This document shows, in pieces, positions 16,585 through 26,317 of a stretch of 64,000 nt of DNA. The position numbers and the translations under genes were made by a program. Source of the stretch: CADCTQ01 sp963844325 (lineage in GTDB: Bacteria; Bacteroidota; Bacteroidia; Cytophagales; 172606-1); the NCBI GenBank assembly GCA_963844325.1, contig CAWJNV010000001.1:2294001-2358000 (forward strand), in the 5' to 3' direction. The notes under the pieces were generated by a model. It was given only the letters and a program-made list of their open reading frames with translations, was not told where the DNA came from and did not search any database. The stretch's first letter is position 1. Every line of letters begins with the position of its first letter.

Positions 16585-17184
16585 ATGGCTACACGATCCG
16601 TATTCACCCTGCTCCTGCTGCTGATGGGCGCGGGGGCCGTTGCCCAAACCGCTTCCAGCCCCCTGTTGACCTTCAACGAAAAACAAATCCGGATCAAGCG
16701 CATCGGGATGCTGACCCTGGGCGGCTGGGCCGCGGGCAACATGGCCGTCAGCGGCGTAGCGGCCTTCAACACTACGGGCAGCAACCGCTACTTCCACCAG
16801 ATGAACGTGTACTGGAACGTGGTGAACCTGGCCCTGGCGGGCTTCGGGTACTACGGCGCCACCCGGGCCGATCCCGCCGGCATGGACCTGGCGAAGACCC
16901 TCAAAGACTACTACGGCACCGAAAAAACGCTGCTTTTCAACGCCGGGCTCGACGTGGGCTACGTCCTGGGCGGCCTCTACCTGACGGAACGGGCCAAAAA
17001 CGCGGAAAAGGGCCGCGACCAACTCAAGGGTTTCGGGCAATCGGTGATGCTGCAAGGCGGCTTCCTGCTGCTGTTCGACACGGCCTTTTACCTGGTACTG
17101 CAACGCCAGGAAAAGCACCTGCCCGAACTCCTGTCCGGCCTCACCTTCACCGGCAACGCCGTGGCGTGGGTCGTGCGGTTTTAA
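16585..17184 (+). CDS. Hypothetical membrane protein with signal-like N-terminus
   Basis: A 199-residue protein. Residues 1-20 look like a signal peptide (RSVFTLLLLLMGAGAVAQ). Three to four hydrophobic segments follow: LTLGGWAAGNMAVSGVAAF, VVNLALAGFGYYGA, LFNAGLDVGYVLGGLYL and GGFLLLFDTAFYLVL. I do not know its function; similar small membrane proteins exist in other Cytophagales. It converges with the VWA gene and overlaps its end by 4 bases. Confidence 0.8.
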   Translation: MATRSVFTLLLLLMGAGAVAQTASSPLLTFNEKQIRIKRIGMLTLGGWAAGNMAVSGVAAFNTTGSNRYFHQMNVYWNVVNLALAGFGYYGATRADPAGMDLAKTLKDYYGTEKTLLFNAGLDVGYVLGGLYLTERAKNAEKGRDQLKGFGQSVMLQGGFLLLFDTAFYLVLQRQEKHLPELLSGLTFTGNAVAWVVRF

Positions 17185-18212
17185 TCCTCCAGCACATTGC
17201 TGATGAACGTGGCTTTGGAGAGCATCCAGGCGATGAGCAGGACGATGGCCCAGCGGAGGTACACCGTGTAGTAGTCTTCCGTGTCGCGGAAGCGCATTTC
17301 CTGCACCTTGCTTTTTTCGAAACGGTCAATCTGGCTGAACACTTCTTCGAGGGCGCGGCCGTCGGCAGCCCGGTAGAACCGCCCGGCGCCGGTCTCAGCA
17401 ACGGCCCGCAGCGTGGATTCGTCGATGGTGTTGGTTTCGTATTGCAGCTTGCCGGCCACCCGCACGGGCACCTGGCCCTCCTGGCCCACCAGGATGGAGT
17501 AGAGCCGGATGTTGTACATGCTTGCCAGCGTGGCCGCCGTCCGCGGGTCGAGGTTGCCGCCCGTGTTGTCGCCGTCGCTGAGGAGGATGGCAACTTTCGT
17601 TTTTGCCTTCGACGGGCGCATCCGGTTTACCGCCACGGCCAGGGCGCTGCCAATGGCCGTGCCCGGCGTGCGGATGGTGCCGAAGCGGATGTCGTCGAGC
17701 AGGGCGTTGAGCAACGCGTAATCCGTGGTGAGCGGAGCCAGCGAAAAAGCGTCGCCGGCGAACACCACGAGGCCGATGCGGTCCTGGAAGCGGCCCCCGA
17801 TGAAGTCGCGGGCTACCCGCTTGGCGGCCTCCAGGCGGTTGGGGCGGAAATCTTCGGCCAGCATGGACTGCGAAACGTCGAGCACCAGCATGATGTCGAT
17901 GCCTTCCGAAAAAAGCTCCACTCGTTGCTGCACCCGCTGGGGCCGGGCCAGCGCCACCAGCACCAGCACCACCGCCCCGCCCACCAGCAGGTCGGGCACG
18001 AAGCGCAGCAGACCCACCGGTGACCAGTGCAGGCGGCCCGACGGGAGGGCCACCGCCAGCTTTTGCCGGTACTGCACCACCAGCAGCCACCGGAAGAGAA
18101 ACAGCAGCGGCACGGCCGCAATGCCGTACAGAAACAGCGGCTGCCCCCAGGCGAATTCCCGCAGGGTGTCCCACTGAAACCAGTGTACCGATGACCAGGC
18201 AGGGGCAGGCAT
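17181..18212 (-). CDS. VWA domain membrane protein, BatA-like
   Basis: A 343-residue inner-membrane protein. Two hydrophobic segments near the N-terminus (FLYGIAAVPLLFLFRWLLVV and LLVGGAVVLVLVALA) precede a von Willebrand A domain with an intact metal-binding motif (LDVSQSM, with Thr and Asp at TPGTAIG and LLSDGDNTGG). A C-terminal membrane helix ends the protein. This is the layout of BatA from Bacteroides-type aerotolerance (Bat) operons, but the MoxR ATPase, BatB and TPR partners are not next to it, so the name is by architecture only. Another VWA role is possible. Confidence 0.88.
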   Translation of the reverse strand: MPAPAWSSVHWFQWDTLREFAWGQPLFLYGIAAVPLLFLFRWLLVVQYRQKLAVALPSGRLHWSPVGLLRFVPDLLVGGAVVLVLVALARPQRVQQRVELFSEGIDIMLVLDVSQSMLAEDFRPNRLEAAKRVARDFIGGRFQDRIGLVVFAGDAFSLAPLTTDYALLNALLDDIRFGTIRTPGTAIGSALAVAVNRMRPSKAKTKVAILLSDGDNTGGNLDPRTAATLASMYNIRLYSILVGQEGQVPVRVAGKLQYETNTIDESTLRAVAETGAGRFYRAADGRALEEVFSQIDRFEKSKVQEMRFRDTEDYYTVYLRWAIVLLIAWMLSKATFISNVLED

Positions 18213-18388
18213 GGATGGATAAGGTTTACCCGCAAAAATAGGCGTTGCCCGGAGATAATTGGGTGAAGTGTGATGCGATATTTATCAATTTGTAATTTAT
18301 CAATATTATTTTGAATTAATTCCTGTAAAACATATCTTGTACCGCAATCCTGAACCAACCACTTAACCGCATTATTGCGCAAAACGCT

Positions 18389-21376
18389 ATGTACTTTTTA
18401 ACGACACGCGGAGGACTCGTGGCCGTACTCCTCTTTCTTTTTGCCGGCGCCCTCCGGGCCCAAAGCATTACGGTGGCCGGTACCATTACCGACGCCGGCA
18501 CCAAAGACCCCATTCCGGGCGTAAACCTGCTGGTGAAGGGCAAGGTCACCGGCACCACCACCGACACCCGCGGCAACTTTTCCCTCACCACCAACACCCC
18601 GCCGCCGTTTGCCCTGGTGGTGTCGGCCGTGGGGTACGCCACCCAGGAAGTAACCGTGAACGGCAACGACAACGCCCTGCGCATCGAACTGGCCGAGCAG
18701 GTCATCATGGCCAACGAGGTGGTGGTGGCCGCCTCCCGCGTGGAGGAGTCGGTGCTGCAATCTCCCGTGTCGGTGGAGAAAATGGACATCCGCACCATCC
18801 GCGAGACGCCGGCGGCCAGCTTTTACGAGGGCCTCGCCAACCTGAAGGGCGTGGACATGAGCACCCAGAGCCTCACGTTCCGGTCGGTGAGTACGCGGGG
18901 CTTCAATGCCAACGGCAACCTGCGCATGGTGCAGCAGATCGACGGCATGGACAACCAGGCGCCGGGCCTCAACTTTTCGGTGGGCAACATCGTGGGCATC
19001 TCCGAGCTGGACCTGGAAAGCGTGGAACTGCTGCCCGGTGCGGCCTCGGCCCTGTACGGACCCAACGCCGTGAACGGCATCCTGCTGATGACCAGCAAAA
19101 GCCCGTTCCGCTACCAGGGCCTCAGTGCCTCCGCCAAGGTGGGCCTGATGCACGTAGACGGCCGCTACCGGTCGGCCAGCCCGGTGTACGACGCCTCGGT
19201 GCGGTACGCCAAGGCTTTCAACAACAAGTTTGCCTTTAAAGCCAACGTCTCCTACCTCGAAGCCCAGGACTGGCAGGCCCGCGACTTCCGCGACCAGAGC
19301 CAGCTCAACGGGTTCGGCCCGGAGTCCGGTTCCCGGGAAAGCAACCCCGGCTACAACGGCGTGAACGTGTACGGCGACGAGGTGAACGTAAACATGTACA
19401 ACAGCCTGCTGGGCAACGGCCAGCCCGGCAACGGCACCAACGGTTCATCGGCCTTCCTGGGCGCCATTGCCACCACCCGCATTCCACAGGCCGGCAACCA
19501 GACGCTGCCGGAACTGACGGGCCTCTCGCCGCAGCAACTCTTCGGGCAGATGCTTAACAACCAGACCGTTCCCCAGAGCATTTCGCGCACCGGCTACGAG
19601 GAACGAGACCTGGTGGACTACGGCACGCGCAGCCTCAAGCTGAACGGGGCCGTGCACTACCGGCTCACCGAAAAGCTCGAAGCGATTCTCCAGGGTAACT
19701 ACGGGTTCGGCACCACCGTGTACACCGGCCAGGACCGGTACTCGCTGCGCAACTTCAACCTTTCGCAGTTCAAGGCCGAACTGAAGGGCAGTAACTTTTT
19801 CGTGCGGGCCTACACCACGCAGGAACGTTCCGGGGAGTCGTACGCCGGCGGGGTGCTGGGCCAGTTGGTGAACGAATCCTGGAAGCCCAGCACGCAGTGG
19901 TTTCCCGAATACTTCGGCGCGTACGCCCAGGGCGCTTTTACCACTTACGCCCAGACGTACCTGATTGCCCGGTCGCAGGGGCAGTCCAACGAACAGGCCG
20001 TTGCCGCGGCCCAGGCCGCCGCCCGGAACAACGCCGGCACCCTGCACGACAATGCCCGCGGCACCGCCGACCAGGGCCGCCTCCTGCCGGGAACGCCCGA
20101 GTTCGAAGCCGCTGCCAACGCCGCCAAAAGCCGCTCCATTCCCAACGGGGCCCGGTTCCTCGACAAAACCAACCTGTACCACGGGGAATTCATGTACAAC
20201 TTCACCAAGCTGGCGAAGATTGCCGACATCACCGTGGGCGGCAACTTCCGGCAGTACGACCTCAATTCCGAAGGCACCCTCTTCGCCCGGTCCGACGACG
20301 GGGAGGAGTTCAACATCAACGAGTACGGCGGCTACGTGCAGGCGTCGCGTAAACTGCTGTTGGACGCCCTGAAGCTGACCGGCTCCATCCGCTACGACAA
20401 GAACCAGAATTTCAAGGGTGTGTGGAACCCCCGGGTGTCGGCGGTGTACACGCTGGGCGAACACAACTTCCGGGCCTCGTACCAGACCGGCTTCCGCATC
20501 CCGACCACGCAGAACCAGTACATTGACCTGCTCACGCCGCAGGCCCGGCTCATCGGCGCCCTGCCGCTGTTCCGCGAACGGTACCAGTTTGATGCCAAAC
20601 CCGTGTACACGCTGGCGTCGGTGCAGAACTTCGGCGCGGCCCTGCTGGGCGGCCTGCCGCCCGCGGAGGCGGTGGCCCAGTTGCAGCAATATGACTTCCA
20701 GGAATTTGAGCCCGAGAAGGTGGAGACGTACGAGGTGGGCTACAAGAGCCTGGTGGGCAATAAGCTGTTCGTGGATGCGTACTACTACTTCACCAACTTT
20801 ACCAACTACATCGGCACCGTGATTGTGGTGCAGGACCGGCAGGATGGCACCTTCAACCCGGTGAACCTGCTCTCTTCCACCACCCGCAACGTGTACGGCT
20901 TCACGGTCAACCGCCCCGAAAAAATCCGGTCGCAGGGCTGGGCCGTGGGCGTGACGTACGCCCTGCCGGCCAATTACACGATAGGCGGCAACGTGGCCTA
21001 CAACGTGCTGGCAAACCCCGGCGAACTGCGCAACTTCCAGACGGAGTTCAACACGCCCCGGTACCGGGCCAACCTGACGGCGGGCAACCGGGAAGTGGTC
21101 AAAAACCTGGGTTTCAGCCTGGCGTGGCGCTGGCAGGAGTCTTTCCTGTGGCAATCTACGTTTGTGAACCCGCCGCTGGCCAACGCCGGGCTGTCGGTCA
21201 TTCCGGCGTACCACAACTTCGATGCGCAGGTGAGCTACAAGATTCCTTCGCTCAAAACCATCCTCAAGGTGGGCGGCAGCAACATTTTCAACCAGTACTA
21301 CCGCCAGGCCTGGGGCAACCCGGCCGTGGGCGGCCTCTACTACGTGCAGCTTACGTTCGACGAGTTGCTGAATTAG
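18389..21376 (+). CDS. TonB-dependent receptor with CarboxypepD_reg domain
   Basis: A 995-residue outer-membrane beta-barrel importer. A signal peptide (LVAVLLFLFAGALRAQ) is followed by a CarboxypepD_reg domain (about 25-105), a plug domain (about 110-235, with VSTRGFNANGN and LLPGAASALYGPNAVNG), and a barrel ending in YYVQLTFDELLN. The substrate is unknown; no SusD-like gene follows, so it is not a classic SusCD pair. It is clearly related to the truncated receptor at the end of the window. The nearest gene downstream is an unrelated permease. Confidence 0.93.
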   Translation: MYFLTTRGGLVAVLLFLFAGALRAQSITVAGTITDAGTKDPIPGVNLLVKGKVTGTTTDTRGNFSLTTNTPPPFALVVSAVGYATQEVTVNGNDNALRIELAEQVIMANEVVVAASRVEESVLQSPVSVEKMDIRTIRETPAASFYEGLANLKGVDMSTQSLTFRSVSTRGFNANGNLRMVQQIDGMDNQAPGLNFSVGNIVGISELDLESVELLPGAASALYGPNAVNGILLMTSKSPFRYQGLSASAKVGLMHVDGRYRSASPVYDASVRYAKAFNNKFAFKANVSYLEAQDWQARDFRDQSQLNGFGPESGSRESNPGYNGVNVYGDEVNVNMYNSLLGNGQPGNGTNGSSAFLGAIATTRIPQAGNQTLPELTGLSPQQLFGQMLNNQTVPQSISRTGYEERDLVDYGTRSLKLNGAVHYRLTEKLEAILQGNYGFGTTVYTGQDRYSLRNFNLSQFKAELKGSNFFVRAYTTQERSGESYAGGVLGQLVNESWKPSTQWFPEYFGAYAQGAFTTYAQTYLIARSQGQSNEQAVAAAQAAARNNAGTLHDNARGTADQGRLLPGTPEFEAAANAAKSRSIPNGARFLDKTNLYHGEFMYNFTKLAKIADITVGGNFRQYDLNSEGTLFARSDDGEEFNINEYGGYVQASRKLLLDALKLTGSIRYDKNQNFKGVWNPRVSAVYTLGEHNFRASYQTGFRIPTTQNQYIDLLTPQARLIGALPLFRERYQFDAKPVYTLASVQNFGAALLGGLPPAEAVAQLQQYDFQEFEPEKVETYEVGYKSLVGNKLFVDAYYYFTNFTNYIGTVIVVQDRQDGTFNPVNLLSSTTRNVYGFTVNRPEKIRSQGWAVGVTYALPANYTIGGNVAYNVLANPGELRNFQTEFNTPRYRANLTAGNREVVKNLGFSLAWRWQESFLWQSTFVNPPLANAGLSVIPAYHNFDAQVSYKIPSLKTILKVGGSNIFNQYYRQAWGNPAVGGLYYVQLTFDELLN

Positions 21377-21599
21377 GTTCGCGGCCGGTGCCAAATGCCC
21401 GGGGTTCGCGGTTCCGTTTCCGGACTTCGAACCCCTTTTTCATGTCCGCCCCGGGACGGTTGTTGTTCAATTGCGGACAGCCCCCGCCGCAGCGAACCCC
21501 GCAGCAGGGCCAGGGAGGGCACTTTAAGGACTGATGCATCACTTGGCAGTATATTTGTCCGATAAAATATAAAATAATCGGATTAAACCTTGCCGGATC

Positions 21600-24245
21600 A
21601 TGAGAGAGGCAAAAAAGCGTCCAACCCCCCCACGCTGGGCACGCCGGCTGCTTGCCGGGCTGCACCCGGAAGAAACGCTGGAAGAAGTAGAGGGCGACCT
21701 GAATGAACTGTACCCTTACTGGCACCGGCAAATGGGTCCACGAAAGGCGACGGTGCGCTACCTGCTGGCCGTGCTGTCGGTGCTGCCGCCGTTCGTGCGC
21801 CGCCGGCAACGGAACAAAAACCATTATTCATCCCCCTCAAGCCTTTACCTGGATATGCTACGCAACTACTTCACCATCGCGTTGCGGAACCTGCAACGCA
21901 ACAAAGCCTACGCCCTGATCAACATCCTGGACCTGGCGTTGAGCATGACCTGCGGCATTCTCATTTTCACCCTGGTCACGCACCACCTGAGCTTCGATAC
22001 TTTTCACCCGCAGGCTGACCGCATTTACCGCATTGTCACGGAACTGCACCGGGATAACGTCGCCTACAACCCGTCCGTGCCGTCGCCCCTGGGCAAACAC
22101 TTCCGGGACGACTACACGTTCGGCGAAAAGGTAGCCCGGATTGCCACCGTCCGGGACCAACTCATTACCCTGAAAAAAGGTGGCAAACTCGAAAAGTTCA
22201 AGGAAGACCAAGGGCTTGCTTTTACCGAACCCGCCTTTTTTGAAATCTTCTATTACCCCCTGCAAGAAGGCCACCAAAAAACGGCCCTCAGCGAGCCAAA
22301 CACCGCCATTCTCACCCAACGGATGGCTACAAAATATTTTGGCGGGGAAAATCCCATCGGTGAAACGTTCTGGCTGAACAACCGAATCCCTTTCCGGGTC
22401 ACGGGCATCTTGAAGGACCTGCCGGCGAACACCGACCGGCAAACCGAAATCTACGTTTCGTACCCCACCCTAAAAGCCCACGACCCCTGGCTGGCGCACG
22501 ATATTGACGCCTGGGACGGCATTCGCGACGGGGTGGCGTGTTTCGTGCGGCTGCGTCCTTCGGTTTCCGTGGCGCAGGTAGAAAGTGTACTGCCGGCCTA
22601 CGTGAAAAAATACCGCCCTACGAGCAAAAACGTGCACCATTACAAGTTGCAACCGCTGGCCGAAGTTCACTTTGACAGCCGGTACGGCGGGGCGATGGAG
22701 AAAAAAAACGTGTGGGTGTTGTCCCTCATCGGCTTGTTCCTGCTGGTGACGGCCTGCGTCAACTTCATCAACCTGGCTACGGCGCAGGCCCTTACCCGCG
22801 CCAAAGAGGTGGGCGTCCGCAAAGTGCTGGGCGGGTTGAAAAGACAGTTGTTCTGGCAATTTATGGCCGAAACCGCCCTCATTACGGTGCTGGGCATGGG
22901 GGTAGCCATCGGCTTTTGTTACCTCGTGTTGCCCCTGGTCAACGCATTTTTTGCGACGCAACTTTCGATCAATCTGCGGGCTGACTACCGGTTATGGCTG
23001 TTCATCGTCGGGCTGGTGGTTGCCGTTGCTTTTCTGGCGGGCGCTTACCCGGGGCTCCGGCTGGCCGGTTTCGGACCCGTAGCTGCCTTAAAGGGCAAGC
23101 TATCCCAACAGCACGTGGGTGGGTTCAACACCCGCCGCACCCTGATTGTCGCCCAATTCGTGATTTCGCAACTGCTCATTGTCGGCACGTTGGTGATCAT
23201 GAGCCAGATGCGCTACGCCAAGGGGGCAGACCTGGGTTTTGAGAAAGAAGCTGTTGTGATGGTTCCGATGGGGGGCGACTCGACGCGGGTGAAAATGAAT
23301 ACCTTGAAGAACGAAATTTCGGGGATTGCCGGCGTGGAAAACGTATCCCTGTGTTTTGCCGCCCCGGTCTCGGAGGACAACTGGGGCAATTTTGTAAAAT
23401 TCAACAACGAGGAAGTAAACTTCAGGACCAGCATTAAGTCCGCCGACGAGCAGTACCTGTCCACGTTTGGTTTGGAACTGGTTGCGGGTAAAAATCTTTT
23501 CCCCTCCGATACCGTCCGGGAGTTCCTGGTCAACGAAACGTTCCTGCGAAAGCTGGGCGTGCGGTCCCCTCAGGAAGCCATTGGCAAAATCATTACGGCC
23601 AACGGCGGCAGCATGGTGGCCCCCATCGTGGGGGTACTCAAAGACTTTCACGACCAGTCGTTTCACCAGGAGATCAGCCCGATCCTCATCACCACCTACC
23701 GGGAGGATTATTCGGGTTACGCCGTAAAACTCAATTTGTCGCAGGCCAAAACTACGCTGGCCGCCATCGAAAAAGCCTGGTTGCAGCAACATCCCGACCA
23801 ACTCTTCGAATACCAGTTTCTGGACGAAAGCATTGCCCGGTTTTATGAAACCGAAGACCAGGTGCTGCGATTGGTTCAGGTCTTCTCCGGCATCGCCATT
23901 TTCATTGGTTGCCTGGGGCTGTACGGGTTGGTTTCGTTTATGGCGGCTCAAAAAACCAAAGAAATCGGCATCCGGAAAGTACTGGGAAGCAACGTTTTGC
24001 AAATTCTCTGGCTGTTCGGCCGCGAGTTTACGTTGCTGATTGCCATTGCTTTCCTGGTGGCGGCTCCCATGGCGGCGTGGGTGATGAACCAGTGGCTACA
24101 GACGTACAAGTTCCACGTCCAGATCGGCCCGGGGGTCTTTGCGGCGGCGATTGGCTCAACGCTGCTGATTGCACTGGCAACGGTGGGGTATAAAGCCCTG
24201 CAAGCGGCCTTGCTCAACCCGGTGAAGGCATTGCGTACGGAATAA
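21600..24245 (+). CDS. MacB/FtsX-type ABC transporter permease with N-terminal prefix domain
   Basis: An 881-residue membrane protein. The first 75 residues form a cytoplasmic prefix (ETLEEVEGDLNELYPYWHRQ) found in many Bacteroidota permeases of this class. Then come two tandem MacB_PCD/FtsX modules: a membrane helix near residue 100, a periplasmic domain with RIYRIVTELH, FtsX helices with ARAKEVGVRKVLGG-type text (TRAKEVGVRKVLGG), and a second copy with KTKEIGIRKVLGSNV. Such proteins usually work with a LolD/MacB-type ATPase in lipoprotein or peptide export, but none is adjacent. It may use a distant ATPase. Confidence 0.9.
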   Translation: MREAKKRPTPPRWARRLLAGLHPEETLEEVEGDLNELYPYWHRQMGPRKATVRYLLAVLSVLPPFVRRRQRNKNHYSSPSSLYLDMLRNYFTIALRNLQRNKAYALINILDLALSMTCGILIFTLVTHHLSFDTFHPQADRIYRIVTELHRDNVAYNPSVPSPLGKHFRDDYTFGEKVARIATVRDQLITLKKGGKLEKFKEDQGLAFTEPAFFEIFYYPLQEGHQKTALSEPNTAILTQRMATKYFGGENPIGETFWLNNRIPFRVTGILKDLPANTDRQTEIYVSYPTLKAHDPWLAHDIDAWDGIRDGVACFVRLRPSVSVAQVESVLPAYVKKYRPTSKNVHHYKLQPLAEVHFDSRYGGAMEKKNVWVLSLIGLFLLVTACVNFINLATAQALTRAKEVGVRKVLGGLKRQLFWQFMAETALITVLGMGVAIGFCYLVLPLVNAFFATQLSINLRADYRLWLFIVGLVVAVAFLAGAYPGLRLAGFGPVAALKGKLSQQHVGGFNTRRTLIVAQFVISQLLIVGTLVIMSQMRYAKGADLGFEKEAVVMVPMGGDSTRVKMNTLKNEISGIAGVENVSLCFAAPVSEDNWGNFVKFNNEEVNFRTSIKSADEQYLSTFGLELVAGKNLFPSDTVREFLVNETFLRKLGVRSPQEAIGKIITANGGSMVAPIVGVLKDFHDQSFHQEISPILITTYREDYSGYAVKLNLSQAKTTLAAIEKAWLQQHPDQLFEYQFLDESIARFYETEDQVLRLVQVFSGIAIFIGCLGLYGLVSFMAAQKTKEIGIRKVLGSNVLQILWLFGREFTLLIAIAFLVAAPMAAWVMNQWLQTYKFHVQIGPGVFAAAIGSTLLIALATVGYKALQAALLNPVKALRTE

Positions 24246-24343
24246 GTGAAAAGACAGCAGCGTTGTATTACCCCGTAAAGCTGCTGGTGAGCAGTGCCGC
24301 CCGGATGCATTTGGCGCCGGGGCTGATGCAGGTTTTCCCGGTT

Positions 24344-24400
24344 GCGTAGGTGTTGTTCCCGGTTGCGTAGGACACGGTGCCCGGGTTGGTTTTAGCTTTG
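24344..24400 (+). promoter_or_regulatory. AraC-type tandem operator and promoter of the TTHB210-like gene
   Basis: GCGTAGG occurs at 24344 and again at 24365 (21 bp apart, same orientation), each within TTGCGTAGG. A -7 element TAGCTTTG sits at 24393-24400, 28 bp after the second half-site. The same array with the same spacings lies at 26318-26374. The half-site pair is a likely target of the AraC protein encoded between the two. Confidence 0.7.
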
Positions 24401-24459
24401 TAACGGCTTCTAGAACCAACCCGCTGATCCACCTGACTAAACCCAAAACCTGCAAGACC

Positions 24460-25326
24460 ATGAAAACCTGCACCGCAACCCCATTCCGAAGCGTATTCCT
24501 GTTCCACGCCGGCGACATCCTGCTGGTGGCCGCCCTCTGCCTGCTGGCCCTTACCGGCTGTAACCGCACGGAGTTGAAAGACGACGAACACCAGGGCCAC
24601 AACCACGACGCGGCCGCCAAAACCACCACCCGTTACGGGCGTACGCTTCCCCTGGGGGGCGGCGTGATGCGAACGTACGTTACGACCGGTGCCGACGGCA
24701 AACCCGTTTCGGTAGGGCTGGCCCTTTCTGAAAAAGCCCTGACCGACCTGCCCCACGACCACGGCGACGATCCGGCGCACGAACACGGCTACGAATACAT
24801 CCTGCCGTTTCCGGAAGGAGCCGGGGGAACGCCCTTCACGCTGATGGGCCTCCACTGGAACCCGAACGGGCACGGACCGGGACCCTTCTACATGCTGCCG
24901 CACTTCGATTTTCACTTTTACACCATTCCCGACGAAGCACGGAAAGCCATTCCCGGGCTGCCCCTGAACCAGATGGACCCCGAGCCGCCCGCGCCTAAGT
25001 ACCTCCCTTCCGACTACATCATGGGCCCCGGCCGCCTGCCGGCAATGGGGGCGCATTGGGTAGACCGGACGGCGCCGGAACTGCACGGGGCTACTTTCAC
25101 GCAGACGTTCCTGATGGGCAGCTACCAGCACAAAGTCATCTTCTACGAGCCGATGGTTTCCCTGGCGTACCTGCTTTCGCGGCCCCAGGCCACCATTCCC
25201 ATCAAGCAACCGCAGGCGGTGGCACAGGCCGGTTACTACCCGACCAACTACCGCATCGCGTACGACGACAAAGCCAAAGAGTACCGCGTGGCCCTGCTGG
25301 ACTTTACCCTGCGGCAGGCCGAGTAA
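24460..25326 (+). CDS. Lipoprotein with TTHB210/DUF5602-like domain
   Basis: A 288-residue exported protein. The signal ends in a lipobox (LLALTGC, residues about 27-33) and is followed by a His/Asp-rich linker (DEHQGHNHD). The body has the hallmarks of the TTHB210-like domain: a GGGVMRTYVTT opening, VGLALSEKAL, the central WNPNGHGPG with LPHFDFHFY, and a C-terminal GYYPTNYRIAYD. That family in Thermus is sigma/anti-sigma regulated; its biochemical role is uncertain. His-rich content suggests metal binding, which is inference. The promoter carries the tandem GCGTAGG operator shared with the SGNH-MBOAT genes. Confidence 0.8.
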   Translation: MKTCTATPFRSVFLFHAGDILLVAALCLLALTGCNRTELKDDEHQGHNHDAAAKTTTRYGRTLPLGGGVMRTYVTTGADGKPVSVGLALSEKALTDLPHDHGDDPAHEHGYEYILPFPEGAGGTPFTLMGLHWNPNGHGPGPFYMLPHFDFHFYTIPDEARKAIPGLPLNQMDPEPPAPKYLPSDYIMGPGRLPAMGAHWVDRTAPELHGATFTQTFLMGSYQHKVIFYEPMVSLAYLLSRPQATIPIKQPQAVAQAGYYPTNYRIAYDDKAKEYRVALLDFTLRQAE

Positions 25327-25327
25327 A

Positions 25328-25371
25328 GGCAAGCGGCCGGTATCATTGGGGTACCGGCCGTTATGCTTGCC
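25328..25371. terminator. Bidirectional hairpin between convergent genes
   Basis: GGCAAGCGGCCGGTA pairs with TACCGGCCG and CTTGCC across 25328-25371 with a small bulge. It separates the convergent lipoprotein and araC genes. Confidence 0.6.
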
Positions 25372-25381
25372 CATCAAGGTT

Positions 25382-26314
25382 TTATTGGAGGCGGGAAGGG
25401 GTAATGTGATACCACTTGCGGAAGGCAGTGGAAAAATGGTGGGGGTGTTCGTAGCCGATTTCGAAAGCCACTTCCTTGATGCTTTTGCCCGCCAGCAGTT
25501 GTTGCTTGGCCCTTTCCATCCGCAGTTGCTGCACGAAGCCGAAAATGGTGTTGTTGAACTCCATTTTAAATGATCTTTTCAAGTCACATTCATTGATGCC
25601 GAACTGCCGGGAAAGCTGTTTGATGGGAATGCTTTCCAGGTAGTTTTCCTCCAGGTACTGCTTCACCTCCCTGATCCGGTTGGTTTCGCCGGGTTCTTCC
25701 TGCTGGGTGTGTACGTGCACGATGATGCTCATAATCAGTGCCTCGGCCAGCATTTCGGCCAGCGGGTTGTTGACATCCATGTGCCGGAGGGCTTCCAGCG
25801 ACTGCATCAGGGGCGGCGTGATTCTGCACTGGTTTTTATTGAGCATAAAGAAGTCCTGCTCCGCCATGATGCGGGCGTATTTCCCGGTCAGCACGGCACT
25901 CGATGAGATCAGTTCCATGAACCGCTGCGGGGTGAAGCTCAGCAGGAGAAGGTGGTGGTCTTCGGGGCCGTAGATTACCGAATGGGACTTCTGTCCTTTC
26001 TGGTAGATCAGGTTGTAGGTCATCACCGGCGCCTCGAAGTAGTCCAGGTACCCCGGGTAGGCCGTTTTGCCCCGGCCGCTGAGCTGGAAACCGATGGAAA
26101 CCATGGTCACGCCCTCGAACTCAAATTCAAAGTTCTGCCCGCCTTTCATGTGCATGTCCAGCACCTTGATGTCTTTAAAAGAGAGTTCTCTGGTAGACCT
26201 CGCCTGAATGGCGGACGGCCGGTACGCATCGGGCAGCACCTCTCCCTCCTGGAAGTTGAAAATCTCCTGCAAGTGCTCCAGTTCCAGGCGGGTAACCTTG
26301 TGTGTATTCTCCAT
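25382..26314 (-). CDS. AraC family transcriptional regulator
   Basis: A 310-residue regulator. The C-terminal 100 residues hold the two HTH motifs: IPIKQLSRQFGINECDLKRS and then KSIKEVAFEIGYEHPHHFST with FRKWYHITPSRL. The N-terminal domain (about 1-200) has no cupin or other named sensor that I can identify. It is the only regulator between two promoters with identical tandem half-sites, so it probably activates the TTHB210-like gene and the SGNH-MBOAT pair. The first half-site begins 4 bases before its own start codon, so autoregulation is likely. Confidence 0.9.
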   Translation of the reverse strand: MENTHKVTRLELEHLQEIFNFQEGEVLPDAYRPSAIQARSTRELSFKDIKVLDMHMKGGQNFEFEFEGVTMVSIGFQLSGRGKTAYPGYLDYFEAPVMTYNLIYQKGQKSHSVIYGPEDHHLLLLSFTPQRFMELISSSAVLTGKYARIMAEQDFFMLNKNQCRITPPLMQSLEALRHMDVNNPLAEMLAEALIMSIIVHVHTQQEEPGETNRIREVKQYLEENYLESIPIKQLSRQFGINECDLKRSFKMEFNNTIFGFVQQLRMERAKQQLLAGKSIKEVAFEIGYEHPHHFSTAFRKWYHITPSRLQ

Positions 26315-26317
26315 GTC

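Noticed and set aside
17181..18212. A full Bat aerotolerance operon
   Set aside because: Only a BatA-like gene is present; no MoxR ATPase, BatB or TPR genes are next to it.
19445..21394. Long open frame opposite the first TonB receptor
   Set aside because: A shadow frame; the plus-strand receptor has signal, plug and barrel motifs in order.
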